DNA of 43,591 bases from Mycoplasmopsis felifaucium ATCC 43428 (GCF_000687775.1 NZ_JHXS01000007.1:1-43591); one strand, 5' to 3'; positions 30,287 through 41,413 are shown, counted from the first letter of the stretch. A program made the numbers and translations. Notes: generated by a model from the sequence alone, not told the origin.

Positions 30287-31009
30287 TTATGATTTTTTAC
30301 TCTTTAATTTCGATTCTTGGTGATTAATTAATCTTTTAATATTTGAATGATGACACACAACAACTAAAGTTGCAATTATTGTGTATATAATAGGGGAAAC
30401 AAATCAGTAATTTGACATTTTAATAAATGAATATTGTAAAGTAACATTATTTATTCAAAAACCTAATGGACCATCAATTAATCAAGGAATTCAAACAAAT
30501 AAAACGAGTATACTTGCTGTTAATATTGAAGCTAGTGAGACATATTTAGATAAAAGAGCAATAGTCATAAAGAGAATAAAAGCTAATAAGAATAAAATAA
30601 TGTTTATGCTTATAATCACTCCTATAGAGCAAGCCACACCTTTTCCACCTTTAAAACGATAATATATTGGAAAAACATGGCCAAAAACAACACCTAAACC
30701 GATTGATTGAAAACTAATGTAGTATGTTCTGCTGAATGTATGTCAAGATGGTATTAAATTAAATAATAAAGCAAGAATTAAAATAGGTATTAACGCTTTC
30801 AAAACATCTATAAAAAAGACGATTAAGGCAAATTTTTTGCCGTATGTTCTTAAACTATTTGTAGCCCCAGCATTCTTACTGTTATGTTGCCTGATATCAT
30901 CTTTTTTAAGTTTTTTGCTTAATATAATTGAGGTATTAAATGAACCAATGCAGAAGTAGCCTATTAAGACCAATAATAAATTTAATAATATACTATAAAA
31001 GATAGTCAT
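30287..31009 (-). CDS. plsY: Glycerol-3-phosphate acyltransferase PlsY
   Basis: A 240-residue membrane acyltransferase that moves an acyl group from acyl phosphate to glycerol-3-phosphate, the first step of phospholipid synthesis. Loop motifs are visible: GSFNTSIILSK, HNSKNAGATNSLRTYGKK, GHVFPIYYRFKGGKGVA. About six or seven membrane segments. TATAAT at 31028-31033 and no clear Shine-Dalgarno. TGA codons encode several Trp. Confidence 0.94.
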
Positions 31010-31085
31010 AGTTATTTAATTTTATCAATTATACTTTAAATATCAAATAAATAAATTTTGCCTAAAATTACTATAAAAAAGCGTT

Positions 31086-31110
31086 AAAAAAGAACTTAGC
31101 ATCGCTAAGT
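31086..31110 (-). terminator. Terminator of the rpsB-tsf operon
   Basis: ACTTAGC (31094-31100) pairs with GCTAAGT (31104-31110), with a three-base loop. The A-run at 31086-31091 is the U-tail. Confidence 0.8.
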
Positions 31111-31123
31111 CCATATTTTTATA

Positions 31124-32011
31124 TTATTGTGCAGCTTTCATTTGTTCAGCCACTTCAGCAGCAAAGTCTGATTCTTTCTTTTCAACACCTTCACCAACAC
31201 CATAACGAATTGCTTTAACTAATTTGTTTTTGTGTTCTGAAAGATATTGATTAATAGTTTTTGAATCATCCATCATAAATGGTTGAACTTCTAATGTAAC
31301 TTCTGAAATCTTTTTGTCTAATGAACCTTTTTTAATCATATTTTGGATGTTTTCAGGTTTCTTTTCAAAGTTTGCAGGAACTACAAATTCAGCTTCAAAT
31401 TGAGCGATTTTTTCAGCTGGAACATCGCTAATAAAGATGAATTCTGGTTTCATAGCACTTGCGTGCATAGCTACATTACGAGCACTTTCGGCGTCTGGTC
31501 CTTGAACCTTAACAACTGCTGCAATTTGTCCATTTACGTGAACGAATGATGCAACTGTTTCACCTTCATTTGCTTTGATGATTTCAAATCTTCTAAGTTC
31601 AATTTTTTCACCACTTTTTGCACTGAATTCTTCAATTAAATCTTTAACTGATTCATTTGAATTAACTACAGTTAAGTTTAAAGCTTCTTCAACTGTTGAA
31701 ACACTTGAGTGGTTCAAAATTGTTTGAGCAATTAAATTAATTACTTTAGAGAATTCTTCATTTTTTGCCACAAAGTCTGTTTCACAGTTCAATTCAACCA
31801 TAACAGCTGTATTTTCGTTTGAAGCTACTGTAATCATTCCTTCAGCTGAAACTCTACCTGCTTTTTTAGCGGCTTTAATTTTTCCACTGCTTTTTAATCA
31901 TGTGATAGCTTTTTCAATATCTCAATCTGATTCTTCAAGAGCTTTTTTACAATCCACCATACCGGCGTTTGTTCTTTCACGTAATTCTTTAATTAAAGAC
32001 ATTTTGTCCAT
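31124..32011 (-). CDS. tsf: Elongation factor Ts
   Basis: A 295-residue nucleotide exchange factor for EF-Tu, whose gene lies at 38095. The N-terminal UBA-like part reads LRERTNAGMVDCKKAL and the core TDFVAKN. I chose the ATG at 32011 because AAGGCGG lies 9 bases upstream; 32002 is an alternative. It follows rpsB by 18 bases, the usual order. Confidence 0.97.
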
Positions 32012-32029
32012 TTTAACTACCGCCTTATA

Positions 32030-32935
32030 TTAATTATTTGATTCATTAGCTTCGTTTGATTCTGAAACTTCTGAATTTCTTCTTTGGAATGGTTTAAATG
32101 TTCTTTGGAATGCTGGTTTTTCAGATTTGAATTCTGGTAAAACAACATTTTCATCAGGTTGGTAAGCGAATTTAGCTTTTCCACCACGAGCAACAGCAAT
32201 AGCGTCAGCTAAGATTGTAATAATTAATGCAATACTTTTAGCTGAATCGTCATTTGCTGGAATACCAAAGTCAACTTTATCAGGATCTGTATTTGAGTCT
32301 AAGATACCAATAACCTTAACACCTTTGCTTCTCGCTTCTTTTATAGCAATAGCATCTTCATTAGGGTCTGCAACAATCATGAATTGAGGAACACTTCTCA
32401 TTCTTCTAATACCTTCAAGGTTTCTGTGAAGTTTATCAAGTTCTTTTTGTTTTAATAAACCTTCTTTTTTAGTGTATCCTTGGAAACCTTCAGCAGCTTG
32501 TTGTTCTAATTCTTCCATAGCACCAACTCTTTTAAAAATTGTTGATGCGTTTGTTAATGTACCACCAAGTCATCTTTCAGAAACATAGAAACTTCCTGTT
32601 CTGATAGCATTTTCTTTGATTGTATCTTTAGCTTGTTTCTTTGTACCAACAAAGATAAATGAAGCTTTAGGGTTTTTAGAAACAAATTTTAATAATAAGT
32701 TGTAAATGAATTCTAAACGTTGTAATGTAATGTTTGTATTAATCATATGCATACCACGTTTTGTTTGAGGGTATAAGTATTCTCTCATTTTTGGATTTCA
32801 TAAACTTTTTTTATGACCAAAATATGTTCCAGCTTCTAATAATTTTTCTTTAGAAACTATTAATGATTTAGCTTCTTTTTTAATTTCAGATTTTTCGGTT
32901 GTTTTAGCAACCAAATCTTTTTCTTTATTTTCCAT
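32030..32935 (-). CDS. rpsB: Ribosomal protein uS2
   Basis: A 301-residue S2 of the 30S subunit. The core reads [33 protein letters not shown] and [10 protein letters not shown]. The first 30 residues and the last 50 are extensions rich in Lys/Glu and Asn/Ser. AAAGGAT precedes the ATG. A long leader and a good promoter lie upstream. Confidence 0.97.
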
Positions 32936-33054
32936 TTTATATCCTTTAGTTTGTTAATTCTTCCTATTACTTCCAACACCTAGCACTTTTTCTCAAAGCA
33001 CACCCAAGTGAATCCATAATAGTGATTTAATGTATACATTGAATGAATAAAACG
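32936..33054 (-). promoter_or_regulatory. rpsB 5' leader, possibly structured
   Basis: About 119 bases lie between the predicted start and rpsB. The segment around 32965-33015 can fold, with GTGC/GCAC-type pairings near 32975-32998. Autogenous S2 leaders are known in bacteria; I did not fold it, so this is only a candidate. Confidence 0.35.
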
Positions 33055-33060
33055 TAGTGT

Positions 33061-33089
33061 TTTATAAATTCTTTTTAATTTTATCACAA
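33061..33089 (-). promoter_or_regulatory. rpsB-tsf promoter
   Basis: On the minus strand TTGTGA (33084-33089), a 17-base spacer and TATAAA (33061-33066), one of the best promoter matches in the window. Confidence 0.65.
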
Positions 33090-33140
33090 AGTGAAAAATC
33101 TATAAAAAATATACCCAGTAATTGGATATATAATTTGCAA

Positions 33141-34007
33141 TTATTTGTTTATTTCAAATGTATAAATTTTATCGTCAAAAGTGCCATCTTCTTTAACTAA
33201 TTTTCATTTAAGTGCAAATCCTCTAGCTGTTTTTTCTGCTCAAATTCCTTTGGTGTTTTTGTTTTTAAATTTATCTCACCCAATGTTATTACCATCTCTT
33301 GAATGTGTTTTTAATGTTTGTAATACTTCTGAACTTATATTTATGCCGTTAATTGTGATTGTGTCTTTCTTCTTTGGATTATTTGCATTAGGAACTTGAT
33401 AACTTAATTTACCTTTTTCAATTTTGATAGCGTTAGCTGGTTTTGCGTTTTTAACAAGTTTTTCTAATTCAGCTATTAAACTGATCTTTTGGTTTTCGTT
33501 AATTGAAAATAAAGTGTTATTTTCAGATAGTGTATGAGCCTGTGGTAATCTATATGAAATTGTAGTAGGTGTTTTAGCTTCATTTGATTCTTCCTTTTCT
33601 TCTGTTTCTTCAGGAGCTTCATCTTCTACTTTAAGATTTTTATCGTTTTCAGCTTCTTCAGTATCTATTGCTTCAGTTGATGGTTTAATTTTATCTTTAG
33701 ATTCTGAGGTTGGTTTATTTTCAGTTTCTGTAGAACTTGAAGTACTTGATTCAGAAGTTGGTTTGGTTTCTGAAGCGGCTGTGCTTGGACTATTTTTGTT
33801 TGAGTCTTCAGCGGTAGTGTTTGTTTTTGCATCGTTGTTTGTAGTTGTTGATGGTGTCACTGGTGCTTGTGTAGTAGATTCAGTTGTTTTTTCTACTTCT
33901 TTTGATTTTTCGGATGTTTTTTCACAACTAGCCGCAATAGTCGGAATAGCAATCAATGAGACACTTCCTAATAATGGTAGAGCTAACTTTTTAAAATATT
34001 TTTTCAT
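33141..34007 (-). CDS. Lipoprotein with Ser/Thr/Glu-rich linker and a domain shared with the nuclease lipoprotein
   Basis: A 288-residue precursor. Signal peptide, then lipobox AASC (Cys near 28). Residues 29-150 are a low-complexity Ser/Thr/Glu/Lys linker. The C-terminal 140 residues align by eye with residues 60-230 of the MnuA-like protein: YRLPQAHTLSENNTLF against YKVPLAYELSEKNNLF, then INISSEVLQTLKTH against LSINEEVLPLLTTH, then TKGIWAEK against SKGIFVEK. GAGGT precedes the ATG and a TATAAT lies at 34039-34044. Probably a surface stalk carrying the shared domain. Function unknown. Confidence 0.85.
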
Positions 34008-34178
34008 ATAACCTCGTTATTTTATTATTTACATCTAAATTATAAACTTTACTTGGCAACTTAATCCTTATTATTGCGAAGAATGGTCTTATTTCCATTA
34101 ATAAGACAAAAAATATCCATAATCGTATATAAAAGAATAAATTTTGATTTTTATAGTAACAATTATTAGGTTGAAATA

Positions 34179-34832
34179 TTATTTTCACAATTTGGAATAT
34201 TTTTCGTTATATTCACTTAAATTTAAAAATTTTGAATCTGGTATATTGAAAAAATGTTTTGATTTTAATTGTAGAATTGATTTAACTTCTTCTTTGGACT
34301 TATTTATATAGATAATATCAAAATCATATTCAAATATTAGCTGACTTAAGCTAATTGTTTGAGTAGAACGAACACCGACTTCACCCTTTAAGAATTTTTC
34401 AACTTTTTCTTGTAAATATTGACCTATTTTTGGATTTTTGCCATAAACTACAAAAAGTAAATTACTAGCATTTTTTCATATTGCTAAACATAAATATACT
34501 TTATCATTTTGAAAACACTGTGCTTTTTCTATAGTTTTATCATTAAAAGTTGCACTTCAAGTTGAGGCTGAAAAGCTTGCAGATTTAACTTCTAAAAATA
34601 TATCTTGATTAACGCTTAATTTACAATCAAAACCGTGTTTATTGGTGTTTACAAGATCATAACCTAGATAATGGCCAGCCATTGAATCTCTTAATTCATT
34701 GATGAATGTGTCTGTATCACTTTTATTATATTTTTCTTGTACTTTTGCCACTTCTTCTAAAACTTCATGACCTTCAACTAGAAAGTTTTTATTTATTGGC
34801 TTATAATTACCTTTTGTTAGTAAACTATTCAT
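34179..34832 (-). CDS. Type II restriction endonuclease-like protein, PD-(D/E)XK
   Basis: A 217-residue protein not assigned to a named enzyme. D69 and E81-V-K83 (GFDCKL, FLEVKS) form a PD-(D/E)XK-type active site, and the beta-rich surroundings fit. Three Trp are all TGA. Its ATG lies 8 bases inside the end of the upstream methyltransferase fragment, with GGAG upstream, the usual order of methylase then nuclease. The partner methylase looks broken, so the nuclease may be inactive, or harmless because another methylase protects the sites. It could also be a different DNA-cleaving enzyme. Confidence 0.65.
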
Positions 34833-35090
34833 ATTTATGAATCTCCAAGTCATATGAATCATTAATATTATTTAATTTTAAAAATGTATTTATGCGATGA
34901 AGCATTGTATCGCTAACCTTCGGATTTTTAATGCCTAATTTAGCCATAAATTTATATGCATCACTCTTAACATTGATTGATTCATCAAGTTGAATCAAAA
35001 TATATTTATGATACCTATTATCTTCTTTATTTATTTTATATACAGCTTGTGCTGCGGTTCCGATTCCCACTGATGTAAGTCTGTGACACT
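34825..35090 (-). pseudogene. Remnant of an adenine DNA methyltransferase (C-terminal part)
   Basis: From a GTG at 35068-35070 an 81-codon frame reads GIGTAAQAVYKINKEDN and YILIQLDE, then SDTMLHRI. This matches the FxGSGTT-AQAV (motif I) region and C-terminus of type II/III beta-class methyltransferases, with the motif degraded to VGIGTA. Just upstream the frame meets a TAG and no DPPY half is visible, so the rest is missing. The end overlaps the nuclease start by 8 bases, fitting a former methylase-nuclease pair. Confidence 0.7.
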
Positions 35091-35137
35091 ACTTTTAGAA
35101 TACTTCGGTTGAATGATTTATTATCAATGTATATATC

Positions 35138-35425
35138 TTATAAAACTATTGTTATGTGCATTCAATCTAAGATATCACAATGCTTAAATCTTAAAGAAGA
35201 ATATTCATTATAAAAGTCAATGTGCTGGTCCATTAAATACTCACTGACCTGCTTGCATAAATCTATCTTTTTTCTTTTGAATTGGCTTTGTTTGTTTTCT
35301 AATCATTTATATCTTATCTCATCTTGATCTATAATGTCACCTAGTTTAGTAACTAAAAAACAGTAGACTAAATATAATCTACTGCAATAAATGATTCATA
35401 TCAGGATATTAATTATTCATTCCAT
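35138..35425 (-). pseudogene. Possible N-terminal remnant of a lost restriction gene
   Basis: A minus frame open (TGA as Trp) from an ATG at 35423-35425 to a TAA at 35138-35140. The part from about 35335 down looks like real protein (DQDEIRYKW, then FYNEYSSLRFKHCDILDW), and the earlier part overlaps the GIY-YIG gene's end and a terminator, so a real start there is doubtful. It may be the other end of the broken methyltransferase. I recognise no family. The rest of 35071-35408 shows nothing else. Confidence 0.35.
35355..35384 (-). terminator. Terminator after the GIY-YIG gene
   Basis: CAGTAGA (35361-35367) pairs with TCTACTG (35378-35384), and six A at 35355-35360 give the U-tail on the minus strand. 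Confidence 0.7.
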
Positions 35426-36260
35426 ACTTAACTGTTTGGAATACTTTTTTCCAGAACTCTTCACGGTGAATTATTTCTTCACTCGTAGTTTTTACATCAA
35501 AAATCTCTAAAATTGAATAAGAAAAATTATCTACTATATAACCTTCGTCAGAACTCTTAATCTCTTCAAATGACTTATTCCCACCAGTTAAATTATCAAC
35601 ATTTGCATAAGATCTTCATCTTTGCCAAATACCTTCAGTTCCAGATGCAGAACCAACATATAATTTACCAGTTGATTTATCTGTGATACAATATACACCT
35701 TTAACATTTGATAATGCATTTTTCCATTCTGGTGCATCCATTTTCACGATAGATTGTAAATCTTTATGAGATAATAGAACATTATTATATCCCGGAAATG
35801 AACCTAATTTTGTAGAAGGAGCTAACTCATATACTTCTGGATTAAAATCACGTTGAACATTTTCAAATGGCTTATTGTATATATCTCTACCAATTGGACG
35901 TTCTAATTTGATAATAAGTCTTTTTCTATAATCTTCAAAATCTGGCATCAATTCCAATTTATAACCTACTTTATTAAATACTTCTGGTTCAATTTTTTCT
36001 ACTTTATACATGCCTCCGAATATATAAAAATCTGGTCCATATGGATAATATTGTGCAAATGCTAATAGATATTTTGCTTTATTTAAGTTGTTATTAGCTT
36101 GTTTTTTCTTCCAAGAATTCATCTCTATCCAATCTGGATCATTTTCTCCATTCATCAAATAATCCCAAGCACGTAAATTTGAATCACCTGCATTCATATT
36201 AAACTTTACCTTTGTTTTTGTAGGTTCTAACACATTAAAAAAATCTTCAAATTTAATCAA
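35409..36260 (-). CDS. GIY-YIG nuclease, probably acquired from another lineage
   Basis: A 283-residue protein. The C-terminal GIY-YIG domain shows GVY (188-190), YVG (201-203), an Arg pair near 214-216 and Glu near 267-268. The N-terminal 180 residues are a separate domain I cannot name, with YYPYGPDFYIFGG. It starts with TTG; AGGAGG lies six bases upstream and fixes it. Six of seven Trp are TGG and one is TGA (35616), the reverse of most genes here, so it probably came from a standard-code organism. GIY-YIG enzymes cut DNA in restriction, repair or homing; here it lies beside a nuclease and methylase remnant. Confidence 0.85.
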
Positions 36261-36330
36261 TTTTAACCTCCTACTATTTTATTTCTATAATATAAATATT
36301 ATAACTTTATAAAGTAAGTAGAACCAGACA

Positions 36331-36364
36331 CAAAAAATTAACACCTTGCGATGTTAATTTTTTT
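36331..36364. terminator. Bidirectional hairpin between eno and the GIY-YIG gene
   Basis: ATTAACA (36337-36343) pairs with TGTTAAT (36352-36358). A-run and T-run flank it; it can end eno on the minus strand. Confidence 0.7.
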
Positions 36365-36398
36365 ATCCTTATTTAATAAGGCTGTTAATATTTTTAAA

Positions 36399-37760
<1,362 letters not shown>

Positions 37761-37763
<3 letters not shown>

Positions 37764-37773
37764 TCTGCCTCCT
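37761..37773 (-). promoter_or_regulatory. Shine-Dalgarno that decides the eno start
   Basis: AGGAGG (minus, 37768-37773) lies 4 bases before ATA (37761-37763). It is the only strong binding site and excludes starts further inside the gene. Confidence 0.65.
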
Positions 37774-37797
37774 TATTATTTATATTATTTTATTCAA

Positions 37798-37806
37798 ATT
37801 ATAACA
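37798..37806 (-). promoter_or_regulatory. Extended -10 of eno
   Basis: On the minus strand TGTTATAAT, a TG-n-TATAAT extended -10, about 35 bases before the start. Confidence 0.55.
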
Positions 37807-37950
37807 TATCAAAAATGGCACTTTTTTACATTAAAGCAATTTAATTTTTCAATTTATGGAAACGAAACCATATTAATATTTAGAACTAATTATGCTAACT
37901 ATTTATTTTAAATAAATAATAAAAATGCTATTATATTGCTTATAAATAAA

Positions 37951-38064
37951 TTGTTATTAATTGTCTTATTTGCTAAAATATTAATGCTATTTAGATTATT
38001 ATAAATAGTAGTATGGATAGGACACGGATGAAAGGCCGTGCTTAGGTTGGTTTTAGCGCTAAAA
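37951..38064 (+). promoter_or_regulatory. tuf promoter and structured leader
   Basis: TTGTTA (37951-37956), a 17-base spacer and TAAAAT (37974-37979) with TG upstream. The leader to 38094 holds three inverted repeats: CTATTTA/TAAATAG (37987-38008), CACGG/CCGTG (38023-38040) and the 14-base palindrome TTTTAGCGCTAAAA (38051-38064). Nothing else is seen in the 37807-38094 interval. Confidence 0.55.
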
Positions 38065-38094
38065 TACAATTTAATAATCGAAAGGATATTTTAT

Positions 38095-39285
38095 ATGGCA
38101 AAATTAGATTTTGATCGTAGTAAAGAACACGTTAATATTGGTACAATCGGTCACGTTGACCACGGTAAAACAACATTAACAGCTGCTATTGCTACAACAT
38201 TAGCTAAAAAAGGTTTATCAGAAGCTAAATCATACGATGCTATTGATAATGCACCAGAAGAAAAAGCTCGTGGTATAACAATTAACACATCACACATTGA
38301 ATATAATACAGAAAAACGTCACTATGCACACGTTGACTGTCCAGGTCACGCTGACTACATTAAAAACATGATTACAGGTGCTGCTCAAATGGACGGTGCT
38401 ATCTTAGTAGTTGCTGCAACAGATGGTGCAATGCCTCAAACAAAAGAACACATTCTTCTTTCAAAACAAGTTGGTGTTCCAAAAATGGTTGTTTTCTTAA
38501 ACAAATGTGACATGATCAAACCAGAAGACGAAGAAATGTTAGACTTAGTTGAAATGGAAGTTCGTGAATTATTATCTAAATATGGTTTCGACGGTGACAA
38601 CACACCAGTTATCCGTGGTTCAGCTTTACAAGCATTACAAGGTAAACCAGAATACGAAGCTAAAATTATGGAATTAATGGATGCTGTTGACTCATGAATC
38701 GAAAACCCAGTTAAAGAATACGACAAACCATTCTTAATGGCTATCGAAGACGTATTTACAATATCAGGTCGTGGTACAGTTGCTACAGGTCGTGTTGAAC
38801 GTGGTAGATTAAACTTAAACGATGAAGTTGAAATCGTTGGTCTTAAACCTACAAAGAAAACAGTTGTTACAGGTATGGAAATGTTCAGAAAGAACTTAAA
38901 AGAAGTTCAAGCTGGTGACAACGCAGGTTTATTACTTCGTGGTGTTGAAAGATCAGCAATTGAACGTGGTCAAGTTCTTGCTAAACCGGGTTCAATTATT
39001 CCTCACACAGAATTTGAAGCTGCTATTTATGTACTTACAAAAGAAGAAGGTGGACGTCACACACCATTCTTCAAAAACTATAAACCTCAATTCTACTTCC
39101 GTACAACAGACGTTACAGGTGGTTTAGAATTTGAAGCTGGTCGTGAAATGGTTACACCAGGTGAAAACGTTAACCTTAAAGTTAAATTAATCGCTCCTAT
39201 CGCTGTAGAAGAAGGAACAAAATTCTCTATTCGTGAAGGCGGTAGAACAGTTGGTTATGGTAACGTTACAAAAATTATTAAATAA
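38095..39285 (+). CDS. tuf: Elongation factor Tu
   Basis: A 396-residue GTPase that delivers aminoacyl-tRNA to the ribosome. G1 GHVDHGKT, G2 RGITI, G3 DCPGHADY, G4 NKCD are intact. AAAGGAT before the ATG at 38095 excludes the earlier ATG at 38038. One Trp is TGA (38695). A standalone tuf with its own terminator; tsf is at 31124. Confidence 0.98.
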
Positions 39286-39307
39286 TTTAAACTTACCAAT
39301 TTTATAA

Positions 39308-39328
39308 ACAAGGCTTAGCCTTGTTTTT
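39308..39328 (+). terminator. Terminator after tuf
   Basis: ACAAGGC (39308-39314) pairs with GCCTTGT (39318-39324), followed by T5. Confidence 0.85.
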
Positions 39329-39417
39329 CTTTATTAATCTATAAAACAGTTTTTTTAAGTAAATCTTAAACTTTAAACCGCCAAAATTTAATTACTATAA
39401 AAAGAACATAAATTATT

Positions 39418-39433
39418 TATAATTAAATAATTA
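39418..39433 (+). promoter_or_regulatory. -10 box next to start of the tRNA-binding protein
   Basis: TATAAT at 39418-39423 ends 9 bases before the ATG at 39433, with no Shine-Dalgarno. Another probable near-leaderless start. Confidence 0.5.
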
Positions 39434-40044
39434 TGAGTATTTACTTAAATTTAAACGATAAATATAAAAACTGTACTGTTATTTATTTTGATTCTACAAT
39501 TGAAGCAAAATTTGAAGATTATTATGACAATTTTGTAGTATTTAGAGACGAAAATTACAATGTTAAAAGCGTTAACTGCTTAAATTATGAAGACGCAAAT
39601 GAATTAAATAATTTTGGTATCTTAATCAATAAATGCAATGAAGAATTAAAGAAAAATCTTCTTTCGCTTAATGAAAAATATTTGCTTAAAGAGCCTATTT
39701 ACTTTGCTTTAGGAAAAATTATTAAAAGAAATATTCACCCTAAAAGTGATAAATTATTTGTGCTTGATGTAGATTTTAAGGATAAACAATTGCAAATAAT
39801 TACTAACACTACATACACATTAGAAGGTAAATACTTTATCTGATGCTTGCCGGGTTCTATTACTTCAAAAGGTACTGAAATCAAATTAGGCGAATTAATG
39901 GGTGCAAAAAGCAACGGAATGTTATGCACTGCAGAAAGTTTAGATTTATGTGAAAAAAGAACACTAGAATTAAATAATTTCTTAGATTCTTGTGATGATA
40001 CTTATTTAGGCGAATCTATCTATAAAATAATGAATTGAGACTAG
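39433..40044 (+). CDS. tRNA-binding domain protein (YtpR-like)
   Basis: A 203-residue protein. Residues about 90-180 form the EMAP-II/Trbp111-like OB fold: ALGKIIKRNIHPKSDKLFVLDVD, then ITSKGTEIKLGELMGAKSNGMLCTAESL. It resembles the free-standing YtpR protein and the N-terminal tRNA-binding part of PheT. The N-terminal 80 residues are less conserved. A Trp at 39841-39843 is TGA. tyrS follows after 10 bases, with AAAGGAAG between, so the two are likely co-transcribed and may act together on tRNA. Exact role is not known. Confidence 0.85.
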
Positions 40045-40054
40045 AAAGGAAGTT

Positions 40055-41290
40055 ATGAATATAATTGATGAGTTAAAAAATCGTGGTATTTTGAATAATG
40101 TAAGCAATGTTGAAAAAATGCTTAAATTAACTTCTGCGAATGTTGGTGTTTATGCAGGTTTTGACCCTAGTGCAGATAGTTTACACTTAGGTAACTATAT
40201 TCTTATTTCTATCCTTAAGCGTTTCGCCCAATTTGGTTATAAAGTTTATGCTTTAATTGGTGGAGCTACTGGTATGATTGGTGACCCTTCTTTTAGAGAT
40301 ACCGAAAGAGTTCTATTAGACAAAAAACAAGTAATTGATAACAAAAATAAAATTAAGGTGCAACTAGAATCATTTGGACTTAAGGTTATTGATAATTTAG
40401 ATTTTTACCAAAATGTCTCTATATTAGACTTTTTAAAAGACACAGGAAAGCTAGTTAATGTTAATTATATGCTCGCAAAAGATTCTGTAAAAAATAGACT
40501 TGAACGTGGTTTATCATTTACGGAATTCACATATCAATTACTTCAAGGCAATGACTTTTTAAAACTTTATCAAAATGAAGGTGTATTTATCCAAGTTGGC
40601 GGAAGCGATCAATGAGGTAACATTACTACCGGTTTAGATATGATTTCTAAAGTTGTCGGTGATAATCATAAAGGAGTGGCTGTTACAGTGAACTTGTTAA
40701 CTGATGAAAACGGCAAAAAAATTGGCAAATCATATGGTGGTGGTGCATTATGAATTGACAAATTTAAAACTTCGCCATATAATATGTACCAATATTTAGT
40801 AAATCAATCCGATCTTAAAGTTGGTGAATTATTGAACTGATTAACTTTTATTCCCGTTGATGAAATTAAAACAATAATTGAAAAGCATAATCAAAATCCT
40901 GCTGAGCATTATGCTCAAAAAATTCTAGCTGATTCCGTTGTTGCTGATTTATACGGTAATAAGGAATTACAACAAGCTCAAAACATTACAAAAATTTTAT
41001 TTGATAAAAATTTTGACACTTCGGTTCTAACTGTAGAAGATTTAGAAATTATTGAAAATTATTTACCTACAGTTAAAATTACTAAAGGCGAAAAAATAGT
41101 TGAAACACTTATTAAAAATAATTTAATTCAATCAAACAGAGAAGCTAGAGAAATGATCCAAACTGGAGCTTTAAAAATAGATAACCATTCAATTGATTTA
41201 GATTCGATTTATGAACCAAATAATTTTAGTGGTAAATATGCTTTCTTCAAAAAAGGTAAGAAGCAAACTATTTTGCTAAAAACTGTATAA
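40055..41290 (+). CDS. tyrS: Tyrosyl-tRNA synthetase
   Basis: A 411-residue class Ic synthetase of bacterial TyrS type. GFDPSADSLHLGN carries the HIGH-like site and VGGSDQWGN (TGA Trp) lies in the active site. The KMSKS loop reads KIGKSYGGG, a normal variant for this group. A C-terminal S4-like RNA-binding domain (REAREMIQTGAL) closes the protein. Confidence 0.96.
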
Positions 41291-41312
41291 AATAAACCTT
41301 TTCGTTTATTAT

Positions 41313-41386
41313 GCCGGATTCGCTTAGTGGTAAAGCAACTGACTCGTAACCAGTAGCCACGAGTTCGATTCTCGTATCCGGCACCA
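41313..41386 (+). tRNA. tRNA-Thr, anticodon CGT
   Basis: A complete cloverleaf of 71 bases plus encoded CCA. Acceptor stem GCCGGAT/ATCCGGC, D stem GCTT/AAGC, T stem ACGAG/CTCGT with loop TTCGATT. The anticodon loop CTCGTAA gives CGT, reading ACG (Thr). The first anticodon-stem pair next to the loop is A31-C39, a mismatch, while the other four pair. It lies 22 bases after tyrS. Confidence 0.92.
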
Positions 41387-41389
41387 TAT

Positions 41390-41413
41390 AATGACATAAT
41401 ATGTCATTTTTTA
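41390..41413 (+). terminator. Terminator after the tRNA
   Basis: ATGACAT and ATGTCAT (41391-41407) form a stem, followed by T6. Confidence 0.8.

Noticed and set aside
33763-34011. An 82-residue plus-strand ORF with a signal-like hydrophobic sequence
   Set aside because: It is antisense to the Ser/Thr/Glu linker of the lipoprotein, which explains its Val/Phe/Ser content.
34179-36260. An integrated mobile element around the restriction remnants
   Set aside because: No transposase, integrase, flanking direct repeats or tRNA junction were found, though transfer of single genes is likely.
38038-38094. An earlier in-frame ATG for tuf at 38038
   Set aside because: The conserved MAKLDFDR start and AAAGGAT are at 38095; the earlier codon lies in the structured leader.
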